Below, one piece after another: positions 7,472 through 16,217 of a stretch of 41,799 bases of DNA. Below the pieces are notes generated by a model. It made no database searches. It had not been told where the DNA came from and saw only the letters and a list, made by a program, of their open reading frames with translations. The position numbers and the translations under genes are program-made. Every line of letters starts with the position of its first letter. Position 1 is the first letter of the stretch. Source of the stretch: Actinoplanes sp. TBRC 11911 (GTDB lineage: Bacteria; Actinomycetota; Actinomycetes; Mycobacteriales; Micromonosporaceae). Where the stretch lies: NCBI RefSeq assembly GCF_012933445.1, contig NZ_JABBNC010000058.1, positions 1-41,799 of the forward strand, in the 5' to 3' direction.

Positions 7472-8473
7472 ATGAAGCTCGGCGCCTACACCGCCTGCCT
7501 GCACGACCGTTCCCTCGACGAGACCCTGAAGATCCTCGGCGAGCTCGGCCTCACCAGTGCCGAGATCAACACCGGCGGATTCATCGCCGCCCCGCACATC
7601 CCGATCGACGACATCCTCGCCAGCGCCGGCGCGCGAGAGGATTATCTCGGCCGCTACACCCAGGCCGGCATCACGCTGACCGGCCTGAACGTCAACGGCA
7701 ACCCACTCAACCCCGACCCGCTGGTCGGCCCCAAACACGCCGAGGACCTGCGCCGCACGATCGAGCTGGCCGCCGCCCTCGGGGTCAAGCGGGTCGTCAC
7801 GATGTCGGGCCTGCCCGGCGGCGAGCGCGACGCCCGCGTCGCCAACTGGGTGGTCAACCCGTGGGACAGTCAGTATCTGGACATTCTGGACCATCAGTGG
7901 AACGAGGTGGCCATCCCGTTCTGGCGCGACATCCAGTCCCGCGCGGCGGCGGCCGACGTCAAGGTCTGCATCGAGATGCACCCGCACAACCTCGTCTTCA
8001 ACCCCGCCACCCTGCGCCGCCTGGTCGAGCAGACGAACGCCACCCACGTCGGCGCCGAGCTGGACCCGAGCCACCTGTTCTGGCAGGGCATGGACCCGGT
8101 CGCGGTGGTCGACTATCTGGGCGACCTGGTCTTCCACGCCGCCGCCAAGGACACCCGCATCAACGCCGACAACGTCCGCCTGTTCGGTGTGCTCGACGAC
8201 CGCTTCACCCGCACGCCCGCCGACCGTAACCCGCTGAACCTGGGCGGCAACAACACGCTGAACCAGTGGCCGGAGAATCCGTCGTGGCAGTTCGTGGCCG
8301 TCGGCCGGGGCCACGGCGACGAGTTCTGGGTCCCGTTCCTGCAGGCCCTGCACCGCGTCGACCCCGATATGGCCGTCAACATCGAACATGAGGACACGGA
8401 GCTGGACCAGATCGAGGGCCTACGCCTGGCCGCCGAGAACCTGATCGCGGCAGCCACCAAGGCGGGAGTCTGA
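7472..8473 (+). CDS. Sugar phosphate isomerase/epimerase family TIM barrel
   Basis: A 333-residue AP-endonuclease-2/xylose-isomerase-like TIM barrel. Metal-site motifs visible are the EMHPHN, ELDPSHL and AAKDT segments, which supply the Glu/Asp/His ligands of the family. ATG is preceded by GAGGAG at 8 nt. It is the second gene of the LacI-controlled pair, 11 bp behind a Gfo/Idh/MocA dehydrogenase; such pairs usually oxidise and then epimerise or isomerise a sugar or cyclitol. The longer in-frame extension upstream overlaps the dehydrogenase and is shadow. Reaction not determined. Confidence 0.9.
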   Translation: MKLGAYTACLHDRSLDETLKILGELGLTSAEINTGGFIAAPHIPIDDILASAGAREDYLGRYTQAGITLTGLNVNGNPLNPDPLVGPKHAEDLRRTIELAAALGVKRVVTMSGLPGGERDARVANWVVNPWDSQYLDILDHQWNEVAIPFWRDIQSRAAAADVKVCIEMHPHNLVFNPATLRRLVEQTNATHVGAELDPSHLFWQGMDPVAVVDYLGDLVFHAAAKDTRINADNVRLFGVLDDRFTRTPADRNPLNLGGNNTLNQWPENPSWQFVAVGRGHGDEFWVPFLQALHRVDPDMAVNIEHEDTELDQIEGLRLAAENLIAAATKAGV

Positions 8474-8621
8474 GGCGTTCCTTGCCGGCAAGACGATGGC
8501 AGTCGCCTTCTGGACATGGAGGTTGCGATCTAGCCCCGCGCGCGGCCAGGCTCGATTCCCGCCTTACGTCGTAGTTCTCGCTGCCTCAGGAGAACCCGGT
8601 CCATCGCGCCCTGGGGGTGAC

Positions 8622-10151
8622 ATGGATGTCAGCGCGATAGCGATCGCTCTGATCGGTGTCATCGGAGGTGCTGCCGCCACCGGTGTCGGGGCGATGTTGC
8701 GCACCCGGACGTCGCGGCGGACCGCCGCCCGACTGGTGTTCGCAGAGCTCGAGAGCAACTCCGCCATCGTTGCTTTCTTCCGCGCGACGGGTGTCTGGCC
8801 TTCGGTCGCGACGAGCCGGAAGGCCTGGGACGCGAACAGTGAGGTCCTGGCACGCACCCGTCGCACCAATCTGTTCCAGGCAGTGAGCAGAGGCTATGCG
8901 GCGCTGGAGGCGGTGGCGTATATCGCCCGGGAGGAGGCCCTGGACGAGCAGGACGCCCATCGTCTGCTGGGCGTGAACGTTCGCTGGCTGGACGAGGCGC
9001 TGCGCTCGGTCGGCGAGGCCGCGATGATCCCGACCCGGCAATTGGATGCGGTCGTCGACCGCCTCACCCTCGAAACTGCCGCGCAGGCGCCGGCCACTCC
9101 ACCGCTTCAGGACGTTCCGGCTTCCCTGCTGTCCCAGATCGTCGACATGCAGATCGGCACGGGCCAGCTGCCAGCGCGTGACGTCCGCGTCGCCGAGGCC
9201 AGGGTCGAAACCCGCACGTCTCCGGTCAGTGCCGCCATCAGGATCTACGACGCGCGGGGCAGCAGCAAGCTACCGCCGTCCCTTTCGCATCTCGTACGCA
9301 CGGAGAAAGGGCCGCCCAGTCCGGACGTGACGGTGGAGGAAACCTTCGCCGCGATGACCCAGACGGCGCACTTCTACCGCGAAGTGTGGCAGCGGGACCT
9401 GACCGAGGACGCCGGCGGAACTGCCGAGGCGGTCGTTCACTTCGGCGAAAGGTACAACAACGTGTTCTGGGACGGTCAACGCCTTTTCGTCGGCGACGGC
9501 GACGACGTCGCCTTCGGGCGATTCTCGGCGCACGTGGAGATCATCGCTCACGAGCTTTCCCACCTGCTCCTCGGCCGGACCGGGCTGAGGTTCGAGGGGC
9601 AGGCCGGCTCGCTCGTGGAATCCTGCGCCGACGTCATCGGAAGTCTCGTGAAGCAGTACGCGCTCGCCCAGACCGCCGACGCGGCCGACTGGCTCATCGG
9701 CGCGGGCCTGGTCAACCCGAGGAAGTCGGCTATGCCGTTGCGCTCCCTGAAGGCACCGGGAACGGCTTTCGACAACGATTTGTTAGGCCGGGATCCACAG
9801 GTCTCGCGGATGGCCGACTATGTGCGCACAAGCGAGGACAATGGCGGGGTTCATATCAACTCCGGAATCCCCAATCACGCCTTCTATCTACTGTCTACCA
9901 GCCTCGGCGGTGCGGCCTGGGAGCAGGCCGGCATGATTTGGTACCGGGCACTGACCTCCGGCGTACTGCCGCCGACGTGCAGCTTCGCCACCTTTGCCGG
10001 CGTCACTGTCGCGGTGGCCGGCAACGACAACGGCGCGGGAGGCCGCGCCGCCGAATCTGTCGAACAAGCCTGGACCACCGTCGGCGTGACGCCTCGCCTG
10101 ACCAAGAGGGCGATGGCGCTGACCGGCAAGAATTCGCCGCGAGAGGAGTGA
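8622..10151 (+). CDS. Membrane-anchored M4 (thermolysin-like) metallopeptidase
   Basis: A 509-residue protein with a hydrophobic segment at about residues 5-27, a helical region of unknown function to about 220, then an M4 peptidase domain. The zinc motif HELSH is at 310-314, the third ligand is probably Glu333 (VESCAD), and the catalytic His is 411 in GGVHINSG, a classic M4 signature. The usual secretion signal, FTP and PepSY propeptide are absent; the N terminus looks like a membrane anchor. ATG at 8622 is chosen because GGGGGTGA precedes it and the hydrophobic segment starts right after; a start at 8496 would add 42 low-quality residues. Catalytic residues look intact. Confidence 0.85.
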   Translation: MDVSAIAIALIGVIGGAAATGVGAMLRTRTSRRTAARLVFAELESNSAIVAFFRATGVWPSVATSRKAWDANSEVLARTRRTNLFQAVSRGYAALEAVAYIAREEALDEQDAHRLLGVNVRWLDEALRSVGEAAMIPTRQLDAVVDRLTLETAAQAPATPPLQDVPASLLSQIVDMQIGTGQLPARDVRVAEARVETRTSPVSAAIRIYDARGSSKLPPSLSHLVRTEKGPPSPDVTVEETFAAMTQTAHFYREVWQRDLTEDAGGTAEAVVHFGERYNNVFWDGQRLFVGDGDDVAFGRFSAHVEIIAHELSHLLLGRTGLRFEGQAGSLVESCADVIGSLVKQYALAQTADAADWLIGAGLVNPRKSAMPLRSLKAPGTAFDNDLLGRDPQVSRMADYVRTSEDNGGVHINSGIPNHAFYLLSTSLGGAAWEQAGMIWYRALTSGVLPPTCSFATFAGVTVAVAGNDNGAGGRAAESVEQAWTTVGVTPRLTKRAMALTGKNSPREE

Positions 10152-10164
10152 CCTCGGGCGTCGG

Positions 10165-10872
10165 TCAACCCGCCAGCGCCGCGCCGTCTGGGAACTCCAA
10201 CGCCGGGCGCCGATCGCGCCGCTCCACGATCCGGCTCAGCATCGGCAGGTTCTTGCTGATCACGCCGGTGACACCGACCTTGCGGGCGCGCGCCAGAGCC
10301 GCCTCGGTGTCTACCGGCCAGGCCAGGATCAGGTCGGTGGCGCGGCGCAGCTCGGCCACGATCGGAGCGGTGAGCAGGCCCAGCCGGATCGACACGCCGT
10401 ACACGCGTTCGCGCCGTAGCCGGGCGCGCAGCCGGGCGAGCTGGAACCCGTCGCCGGCCGACAGGACCCGGCCGATGTGGGCGTCGTCGGTGAAGGAGTC
10501 CAGCATGGTCCACCGCCTGGTGCAGACCGCCAGCGGCACGCCGGGGGCGTGGGCCCGGAGCTCCTCGGCGACCCGCGGCGCCACGGTCAGCGACGGGCCC
10601 TTGAGGTCGAGCATCAGGCGCGGGTCGCCGGCGGCCACCGCGAGCACTTCGTGCAGTTCCGGCACGATCAGGTCGCGGCGGCGGTGGAGTTCGAGCCACA
10701 ATTCCCAATAGAGGTGCGGTCCGATGGCTTTGCGGTGCCGGACCTCCAGCGCACCGCGGTAGAGGTGGATGTCGGCTTCCACGAGGTCGACCCCGGCCGC
10801 CAGCGCGGCGCGGAGGTCAGCGATGTTGTTGCCGGCCCGGTGGGCGACGGCAAGCAGCGGGCTGTCGTCCAT
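10165..10872 (-). CDS. Glycerophosphodiester phosphodiesterase family protein
   Basis: A 235-residue GDPD-like TIM barrel, predicted to hydrolyse glycerophosphodiesters to glycerol-3-phosphate and an alcohol. The His-Arg start of the catalytic signature (VAHRAG), the metal-binding VEADIH and the second His (VRHRK) are visible. The common EN of the first motif is replaced by NN (AGNNIADL), so activity may be altered. No signal peptide is seen. ATG at 10872 puts the HR motif close to the N terminus as usual for the family; an upstream start at 10917 would add 15 residues. It is convergent with the M4 peptidase, with only 13 bp between stops. Confidence 0.8.
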   Translation of the reverse strand: MDDSPLLAVAHRAGNNIADLRAALAAGVDLVEADIHLYRGALEVRHRKAIGPHLYWELWLELHRRRDLIVPELHEVLAVAAGDPRLMLDLKGPSLTVAPRVAEELRAHAPGVPLAVCTRRWTMLDSFTDDAHIGRVLSAGDGFQLARLRARLRRERVYGVSIRLGLLTAPIVAELRRATDLILAWPVDTEAALARARKVGVTGVISKNLPMLSRIVERRDRRPALEFPDGAALAG

Positions 10873-11038
10873 GACCGGAAAGCTATCGGTCGATGAATGC
10901 CGGAATGCCGCCCACAAGCGACCGCCGGCTGAGCAAGGGGCGAACGATCACCAGTACGGCAACGACCGTCACATGAGTGAACACGCCCACGCGCCGGACG
11001 TTCGAGGTGGAGGAAGCGTTCCCGATGGAGGGTCAGCA

Positions 11039-12292
11039 ATGCGGGTTTGCCTGTTCGCGCTCGGCACCCGGGGTGACGCCGAGCCAGCCTTCGCCCTAGC
11101 CTACGCGTTGCAGCGGCGCGGACATCAGGTTGCCGTCGGTGTCGCGGAGGACTTAGTGGCTCTCGGGCGCAACGTCGGTGTCGACGCCCGGCCGCTCCGC
11201 GTGAACGCCCGGGAATTTCTCTATTCGACGGAAGGACGGCGTCTTCTGGCCGCGGGCAAGGACTGGCAGTTCCTGGCACGCATGGCCGGCCGGAGCCGCG
11301 AGATCGCTGACACGCTCCACGCCGACATGATCGATATCGCGACCGGTGCCGACATGATCATGTGTTCGATGCTTCTCGAGGACGAAGCGGTGAGTCTCGC
11401 CGAATGGCTGCGTGTCCCCTTCATCGGCCTGAGCTATTTTCCTTTCCGGCGGACCACCGTTCTTCCTTCGCCGTACGCTCCGCAACACCGGCTGCCGCGC
11501 TCGCTGAATTGGCTGACGCACGTGATATTCGAGCAGGCGCGGTGGCGTTCCCTCGGCTCCCAGTCCAATCTGCTTCGGCGAAAAATCGGCCTGGCCCCGG
11601 TTTCCCAACCGGCCGGGAAAAGGCTGGCCCGCATGGGCGCACTGGAGATTCAGGCCTACAGCCGTTTCGTCCTGCCCGAGTTGTCCGGCTGGAGCAGCCG
11701 GCTTCCGTTGGTGGGTTACCTCAGGCTCGCCCAGGAACAGCGCGACATGCTCGCCGACCAGAAACTGGACGGGGGCCTGGCGACGTGGCTCGACGCCGGC
11801 GAAGTACCCGTCTTCTTCGGTCTCGGCAGCGCCCCCGTGCTGGACGTGCCGGGCACCGTACGAATGATCCGCGACACCTGCGCCGCTCTCGGCGTTCGCG
11901 CTCTGGTGTCGGCCGGGTGGAACACTATGGAGTCCACCGCCGACGACCAGATGTACTTCGTCGACGACGTCAACCATGACGAGGTTCTCCGGCACTGCCG
12001 TGTGGCTGTGCACCATGGCGGCGCGGGCACCACCGCCGCGTCACTGCGAGCCGGCACCCCGACGGTCGTTTGCGCGGTCACCTGGGACATGCCCTTCTGG
12101 GGCGCCACGGTCGCCCGTCTCGGCGTGGGAAATACGTTCCCGTTCGCCGATTTGAGCGCCGCGCGGTTGACCGCCGCGATCGCGCCGCTGCTCTCCGATG
12201 AGGCGCGGCGGCGATCGGCTCGGCTCGGCGCCCGGCTGCGCACCGAGGACGGGCCGGGCGAGGCCGCGAAACTCATCGACCAAGGGTTTTGA
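11039..12292 (+). CDS. GT1-family glycosyltransferase
   Basis: A 417-residue GT-B glycosyltransferase of the macrolide/sterol glucosyltransferase type (UDPGT-like). The N-terminal acceptor domain begins CLFALGTRGD, and the nucleotide-sugar site near the C terminus reads HHGGAGTTAASLRAGTP, the family hallmark. Start ATG at 11039 has GGAGGG 6 nt upstream; an in-frame ATG at 10974 lacks one. Its 3' end overlaps the last gene of the opposing biosynthetic operon by 20 nt. It could glycosylate that operon's product for tailoring or self-protection, but this rests on position only. Confidence 0.87.
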   Translation: MRVCLFALGTRGDAEPAFALAYALQRRGHQVAVGVAEDLVALGRNVGVDARPLRVNAREFLYSTEGRRLLAAGKDWQFLARMAGRSREIADTLHADMIDIATGADMIMCSMLLEDEAVSLAEWLRVPFIGLSYFPFRRTTVLPSPYAPQHRLPRSLNWLTHVIFEQARWRSLGSQSNLLRRKIGLAPVSQPAGKRLARMGALEIQAYSRFVLPELSGWSSRLPLVGYLRLAQEQRDMLADQKLDGGLATWLDAGEVPVFFGLGSAPVLDVPGTVRMIRDTCAALGVRALVSAGWNTMESTADDQMYFVDDVNHDEVLRHCRVAVHHGGAGTTAASLRAGTPTVVCAVTWDMPFWGATVARLGVGNTFPFADLSAARLTAAIAPLLSDEARRRSARLGARLRTEDGPGEAAKLIDQGF

Positions 12293-13310
12293 AATCGCGC
12301 CGCTCCCACCGGGTGTTCAGCTGACCGAGCCGGGTCACGCACTCCAGCACGGCGTCCGGCTCCAGACCGAAGTCGATCAGGCAGGCGAGCTCGTCGACCC
12401 CGGCGTCGTGGAAACGGTCGAGCGCCGGCAGCAGGCTGTCCACCGAACCCACGAGACCGTCCGGGCCGAGGTAACGGTCGGCGGCCGAGCGCACCGCCAG
12501 CCGGGTGGCCGCCTCGCGGGTCGGACTTCCGGCGCCCTCCGGCCGCAGGAAGTCCATGGCGGACATCAGATATCTCGTCAGCGATGGCCGGGCCCGGGCG
12601 ACGGCGAGTTCCGCGGTTTCGTCGACGTACGTGTGAACCATGAGCGTGACGTGCCCGTGCCAGGTCGAGCCGCCCGCCGCGAGTTGCTCGCGATAGATCT
12701 TCACCTGCTCCTTCAGCTGCGGCAATCGCTGCCGCATGAGGTGGGTGAGCACCCCGGTCGCGGAGACACCCGCAGCCCGGAACACGCTGGGGTCGCCGGT
12801 GGTGGTGAGCCAGAGCGGGATCTCGCCGGCCGGGCGGGGCAGAACCTGGTACGAGCCGGCGGGCTCCATCACGTCGGTCCGGTAGGGTTCGCCACGCCAC
12901 AATCGGCGCAACTGCTCCACCGTGTCGAGTGCGATTCGCTTTCTTTCCCCGTACGCCTGCGGATTGAGCACGAAGTCGGCGGGGGAACCGCCGGGCGCCA
13001 ATGATATGCCGGCCCGCCCCCGGGATAGGTTGTCGACGACGGCCCACTCCTCGGCGAGCCGGACGAGATGGTGCAGTGGCGCCGCGACGCTGCCCGCCCG
13101 GATCCCGATCCGTTCGGTCACGGCCGCCACCGCCGCCCCGGTGACCGACGGATTGGGATATCCGCCACCGAATCCGTGGAAGTGCCGCTCCGGAGTCCAC
13201 ACCGCCTCCAGCCCGGCCCGGTCGGCCAGCCGGGCGCCTTCGAGCAGCAACCGATATCCGGGCTCGGTGGCGGTCGTGTCGTCCGCGAAATAGAAGAGAC
13301 TAAGTCGCAT
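12273..13310 (-). CDS. MupA/Atu3671-type luciferase-like FMN monooxygenase
   Basis: A 345-residue flavin-dependent enzyme of the luciferase-like (LLM) superfamily, closest by eye to the MupA/Atu3671 group used in polyketide and peptide assembly lines. The start MRLSLFYFADD, the WTPERHFHGFGG segment and GYPNPSV near the N terminus are hallmarks. In this group the enzyme hydroxylates carrier-bound acyl chains with reduced FMN and O2. Here it stands alone rather than fused to PKS/NRPS modules, and its ATG lies inside the end of the carrier-protein gene (11-nt overlap), which argues that the carrier protein delivers its substrate. Last gene of the eight-gene operon. Confidence 0.87.
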   Translation of the reverse strand: MRLSLFYFADDTTATEPGYRLLLEGARLADRAGLEAVWTPERHFHGFGGGYPNPSVTGAAVAAVTERIGIRAGSVAAPLHHLVRLAEEWAVVDNLSRGRAGISLAPGGSPADFVLNPQAYGERKRIALDTVEQLRRLWRGEPYRTDVMEPAGSYQVLPRPAGEIPLWLTTTGDPSVFRAAGVSATGVLTHLMRQRLPQLKEQVKIYREQLAAGGSTWHGHVTLMVHTYVDETAELAVARARPSLTRYLMSAMDFLRPEGAGSPTREAATRLAVRSAADRYLGPDGLVGSVDSLLPALDRFHDAGVDELACLIDFGLEPDAVLECVTRLGQLNTRWERRDFKTLGR

Positions 13311-13557
13311 CGCGGCCCGCCCTGATGGTCGCGGCCACCTGATCGATGCTGAGCGGGTCCATCATCGCCCACGTCTCTTCATCGATGCCCAGACCGAATT
13401 CGGCGGCGACGTAGGCGAGCAGTTCGACGACGCCGACCGAGTCGAGATAACCCATCTCGATCAGGTCCACGCGGCGATCGAAATGCGGGTCGTCGTCGGA
13501 GACCTGACCGGCGGAGCGCACGAACTTCTCGACGACCGCGCCGACATCCTGGGGCAT
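13300..13557 (-). CDS. Acyl carrier protein
   Basis: An 85-residue free-standing carrier protein. The phosphopantetheine attachment site is Ser40 in EMGYLDSVGVVELL, with the usual four-helix, acidic composition. It follows the aminotransferase gene by 10 bp and overlaps the monooxygenase gene by 11 nt. In context it most likely carries the acyl or aminoacyl group activated by the operon's AMP ligase while the aminotransferase and monooxygenase act on it. A 4'-phosphopantetheinyl transferase is not in the window. Family is clear; the bound substrate is unknown. Confidence 0.88.
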   Translation of the reverse strand: MPQDVGAVVEKFVRSAGQVSDDDPHFDRRVDLIEMGYLDSVGVVELLAYVAAEFGLGIDEETWAMMDPLSIDQVAATIRAGRDAT

Positions 13558-13567
13558 GGTTCCTCCT

Positions 13568-14719
13568 TCACCGGTTCAGTGCTTGGTCGAGACGCTGGGC
13601 CGCCACCACGAGTTGCGGCCTCGTGGTGTTCAGGGCAAGCCGGAAGTAGCCCGGCTCGTGAAACAGCGACGACGGCATCGCCAGCACCCCCAGCCCGGCC
13701 AGGCGGCGGACGAACTCGGTGTCGTCGACGCCCTCGGGGCAGCGGACGTAGACGAAGGCCGTGCCCTGAGCGGGGACGACGTCGTAGCCGGCGTCGCTGA
13801 GCCGGGCCCTGATCCACCGCTGATCGTCGCCGAGAGATTCGTGCTGCGGTTCCCAATCGGCGATCCGCATGACCAGATGCTGCATGAGTGCGGTCGGCGC
13901 GGCGAATCCGGTCGAGCGCATCGCCCGCTCGATGTCCGTCGCCCGATCGTCCAAGCCCGGCCCGAGGGCGAGGTAGCCGACCCGCTGGCCCTGCAGGGAC
14001 CAGGCTTTGCCGTACGAATACACGCTGACCGTGCCGGGATGGACCTGCATCGGCAGGCTTACCGGCCGGCCGTCCCAGATCACGTCGCGGTGCGCCTCGT
14101 CGCTCACCAGGGTGAGCGCCCGGCCGAACCGGCGCTCGCATTCGTGGAGTACGTCGGCGAGACCACGGATCTCGGCGGCGCTGTGCAGGACACCCGTCGG
14201 GCAGGCCGGCTGGCTGATGACGACGCCCGCGGTGCGCGGCCCGCAGGCCGCCCGCAGCCCGTCGAGATCGAGTCGCTTGCCCGGGCCGCTCGGGACCTCG
14301 ACCATGGTGAGCCCGGACCGGCGCAGGTACAACGGATAGTCCATCCAGCAGGGCGTGACGACCAGGATCTCGTCGCCGGGCCGGAACAGCGCCGCGAACG
14401 TGACGCTCAGCGCGGCGGTGGCGCCGGGCGTGAGCACGACGTCGCGATGCCGTAAGCGGAGTGCGTAGCGCCGGTTCATCGCCTCGGCGACGCGGCGGCG
14501 GACGAGAGTGCCGCCGCCGAAGGGCGTGTACTGGAGGTCGTCCTGGTCGAGGTCGCGGACCAGCTCCCGCAGCTGCGTGAAAGCTCGGTCGTCGCGGCCG
14601 GCTCGCGGATTGGGGTACGAGAGGTCGATCGGCTTCGTGCTCGACGACCGCAGGGTCCGGCCGTGCAGTGCCGCGAATTCCTCCAACGGCTTCGCGAGGT
14701 CGTCGGTGTCCGCCCACAT
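13568..14719 (-). CDS. Class I/II PLP aminotransferase with altered cofactor residues
   Basis: A 383-residue fold-type I PLP enzyme. The Schiff-base lysine is Lys238 (SYGKAWSLQGQRVGY), the phosphate-binding Arg is 246, and the Asp pairing the pyridine nitrogen is 207. Two normally conserved positions differ: the NPTG motif is CPTG (Cys173, codon TGC, in place of Asn194 of aspartate aminotransferase), and DEAY is DEAH (His210 in place of Tyr225). Both residues touch the PLP 3'-oxygen in classical enzymes, so the chemistry may not be plain transamination. It lies 4 bp after the ligase gene and 10 bp before the carrier protein, so a carrier-bound or freshly made keto intermediate is a plausible substrate. 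Confidence 0.87.
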   Translation of the reverse strand: MWADTDDLAKPLEEFAALHGRTLRSSSTKPIDLSYPNPRAGRDDRAFTQLRELVRDLDQDDLQYTPFGGGTLVRRRVAEAMNRRYALRLRHRDVVLTPGATAALSVTFAALFRPGDEILVVTPCWMDYPLYLRRSGLTMVEVPSGPGKRLDLDGLRAACGPRTAGVVISQPACPTGVLHSAAEIRGLADVLHECERRFGRALTLVSDEAHRDVIWDGRPVSLPMQVHPGTVSVYSYGKAWSLQGQRVGYLALGPGLDDRATDIERAMRSTGFAAPTALMQHLVMRIADWEPQHESLGDDQRWIRARLSDAGYDVVPAQGTAFVYVRCPEGVDDTEFVRRLAGLGVLAMPSSLFHEPGYFRLALNTTRPQLVVAAQRLDQALNR

Positions 14720-14723
14720 GGTG

Positions 14724-16217
14724 CTAATCCCGCTCGGCGCGGGCGCGCACGGCCGCGCGGTCGATCTTGCCGGACGAGGTACGGGGCAGAGTCTGGGCGA
14801 TGTGGAACCGCGTCGGTTGCTGGTGTGCCGCCAGCGCCCGCCGGCAGTGATCCTCGAGGGCGCCGACGTCGAAGCCGACCGGGTCGGCGGGAACCACCAC
14901 GGCGACGATCTCCGGTTCGGTGCCGCCGCCGGTCCGGGCGAACACCACCGTCTCGAAGACCAGGGGGAACGCCATAATCACGTCCTCTACCTCGGTGGGG
15001 CTGGTGCGGAACCCGCGGGACTTGAACTGCTCGTCACGCCGGCCGACGTAGTAGAGGTAGCCGTCCTCGTCACGACGGACGTAGTCGCCGGAGTGCACGA
15101 CGAACTCGGTCACCGCCCCCGGCGGGGCGAACGGGTAGGGCCGGAAGACCCGGGCGGTATCGCCGGGACGGCGCCAGTAACCCGCCGTCACGGTCGGCCC
15201 GCGATGGACGAGCTCGCCGACCTCACCCGGACCACAGGGGCGGCCGTCGTCGTCGAGCACCAGGATCTCGGTGTCCGGGATGGGCCGGCCGATGGAGCCG
15301 GGACGCCGATCGATCTGCTCCGGCGAGAGGTAGGTGGACCGGAAGGCCTCGGTCAGCCCGTACATGAGATATACGGCGAGGTGGGACTGAGCCGCTCGGA
15401 TCCGGTCCAGGTCGGCGGCCGGGAACACACCGCCGGTGTTGGTGATGTAGCGCAGGTCCGGAAGGCTCGTCGTGAGGAACGGGGTCAGCAGACGCCACAG
15501 CGTCGGCACGCCGGCCAGGCCGGTCACCCGGTGGCGGCGCAACGCCCGGGAGACGTCCGGGCCGGCCGCCGAGCGGGGGATGACGACCGTCCCGCCGGCC
15601 CAGAACGTCGCCAGCACCTGGTTCAGACCGGCGTCGAAGCTCCACGGCAGCGCGGCCAAGGTTCGATCGCCGGCGCCGAGCCCGAGATAGGACGCGACGA
15701 TGCGGGCTCCGGCTAGCAGATTCGCATGGGTGACCATCACCCCCTTGGCCTTGCCCGTGGAGCCGGAGGTGTAGATGAGAGCGGCCAGCTGCCCGCCGAT
15801 GACCGGTGGCAGCGGCGCCGGTGGCGCTGCATGATCGACGTCGAGGACGTCCAGAACGGGATACGGGCCGGCGCCGTCGAAGCCGAGTCGTTTGCGCGTG
15901 CCGACGCCGGCCACCAGCCCCTTGACCTCGGCGTCGTCGAGAATGTGGTCGATCTGCCCCCGGGTCAGCGAGGTGTGAATGATGACGGCGACCGCGCCGG
16001 CCCGCAGGGCGCCGAAGAACCACGCGAGGCAGTGTGGCGAGTTCGGCAGCAGCAGCGCGACCCGGTCCCCCGGTCCGACGCCGCGCTCGGACAGCAGAGC
16101 GGCGCACCGGTCGGCGACGGCGGCCAGGTCACGGAAGGTCCACGTGACGGAGTCGGACACGACCGCCTCCGCGTCGCCGGGCCGCGCCAGCAGATCCGCC
16201 ACGGTGAACACGGTCAT
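14724..16217 (-). CDS. Acyl-AMP ligase (ANL superfamily), carrier-loading candidate
   Basis: A 497-residue adenylate-forming enzyme. Visible motifs are the P-loop LIYTSGSTGKAKG, YGLTEAF, the GDYVRRDEDGYLYYVGRRD hinge region and the C-terminal SSGKID lysine. The LPWSFDAGLNQ segment resembles AMP ligases that sit beside free carrier proteins in exosortase-associated clusters. It is expected to activate a carboxylic or amino acid with ATP and hand it to CoA or, given the neighbours, to the carrier protein. ATG overlaps the preceding stop (ATGA). The longer frame upstream overlaps the acyltransferase and is shadow. Substrate unknown. Confidence 0.9.
   Translation of the reverse strand: MTVFTVADLLARPGDAEAVVSDSVTWTFRDLAAVADRCAALLSERGVGPGDRVALLLPNSPHCLAWFFGALRAGAVAVIIHTSLTRGQIDHILDDAEVKGLVAGVGTRKRLGFDGAGPYPVLDVLDVDHAAPPAPLPPVIGGQLAALIYTSGSTGKAKGVMVTHANLLAGARIVASYLGLGAGDRTLAALPWSFDAGLNQVLATFWAGGTVVIPRSAAGPDVSRALRRHRVTGLAGVPTLWRLLTPFLTTSLPDLRYITNTGGVFPAADLDRIRAAQSHLAVYLMYGLTEAFRSTYLSPEQIDRRPGSIGRPIPDTEILVLDDDGRPCGPGEVGELVHRGPTVTAGYWRRPGDTARVFRPYPFAPPGAVTEFVVHSGDYVRRDEDGYLYYVGRRDEQFKSRGFRTSPTEVEDVIMAFPLVFETVVFARTGGGTEPEIVAVVVPADPVGFDVGALEDHCRRALAAHQQPTRFHIAQTLPRTSSGKIDRAAVRARAERD

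Noticed and set aside
8481..8492. Palindrome CTTGCCGGCAAG after the isomerase gene
   Set aside because: Only a 6-bp arm without loop or T-run; too weak to call a terminator or operator.
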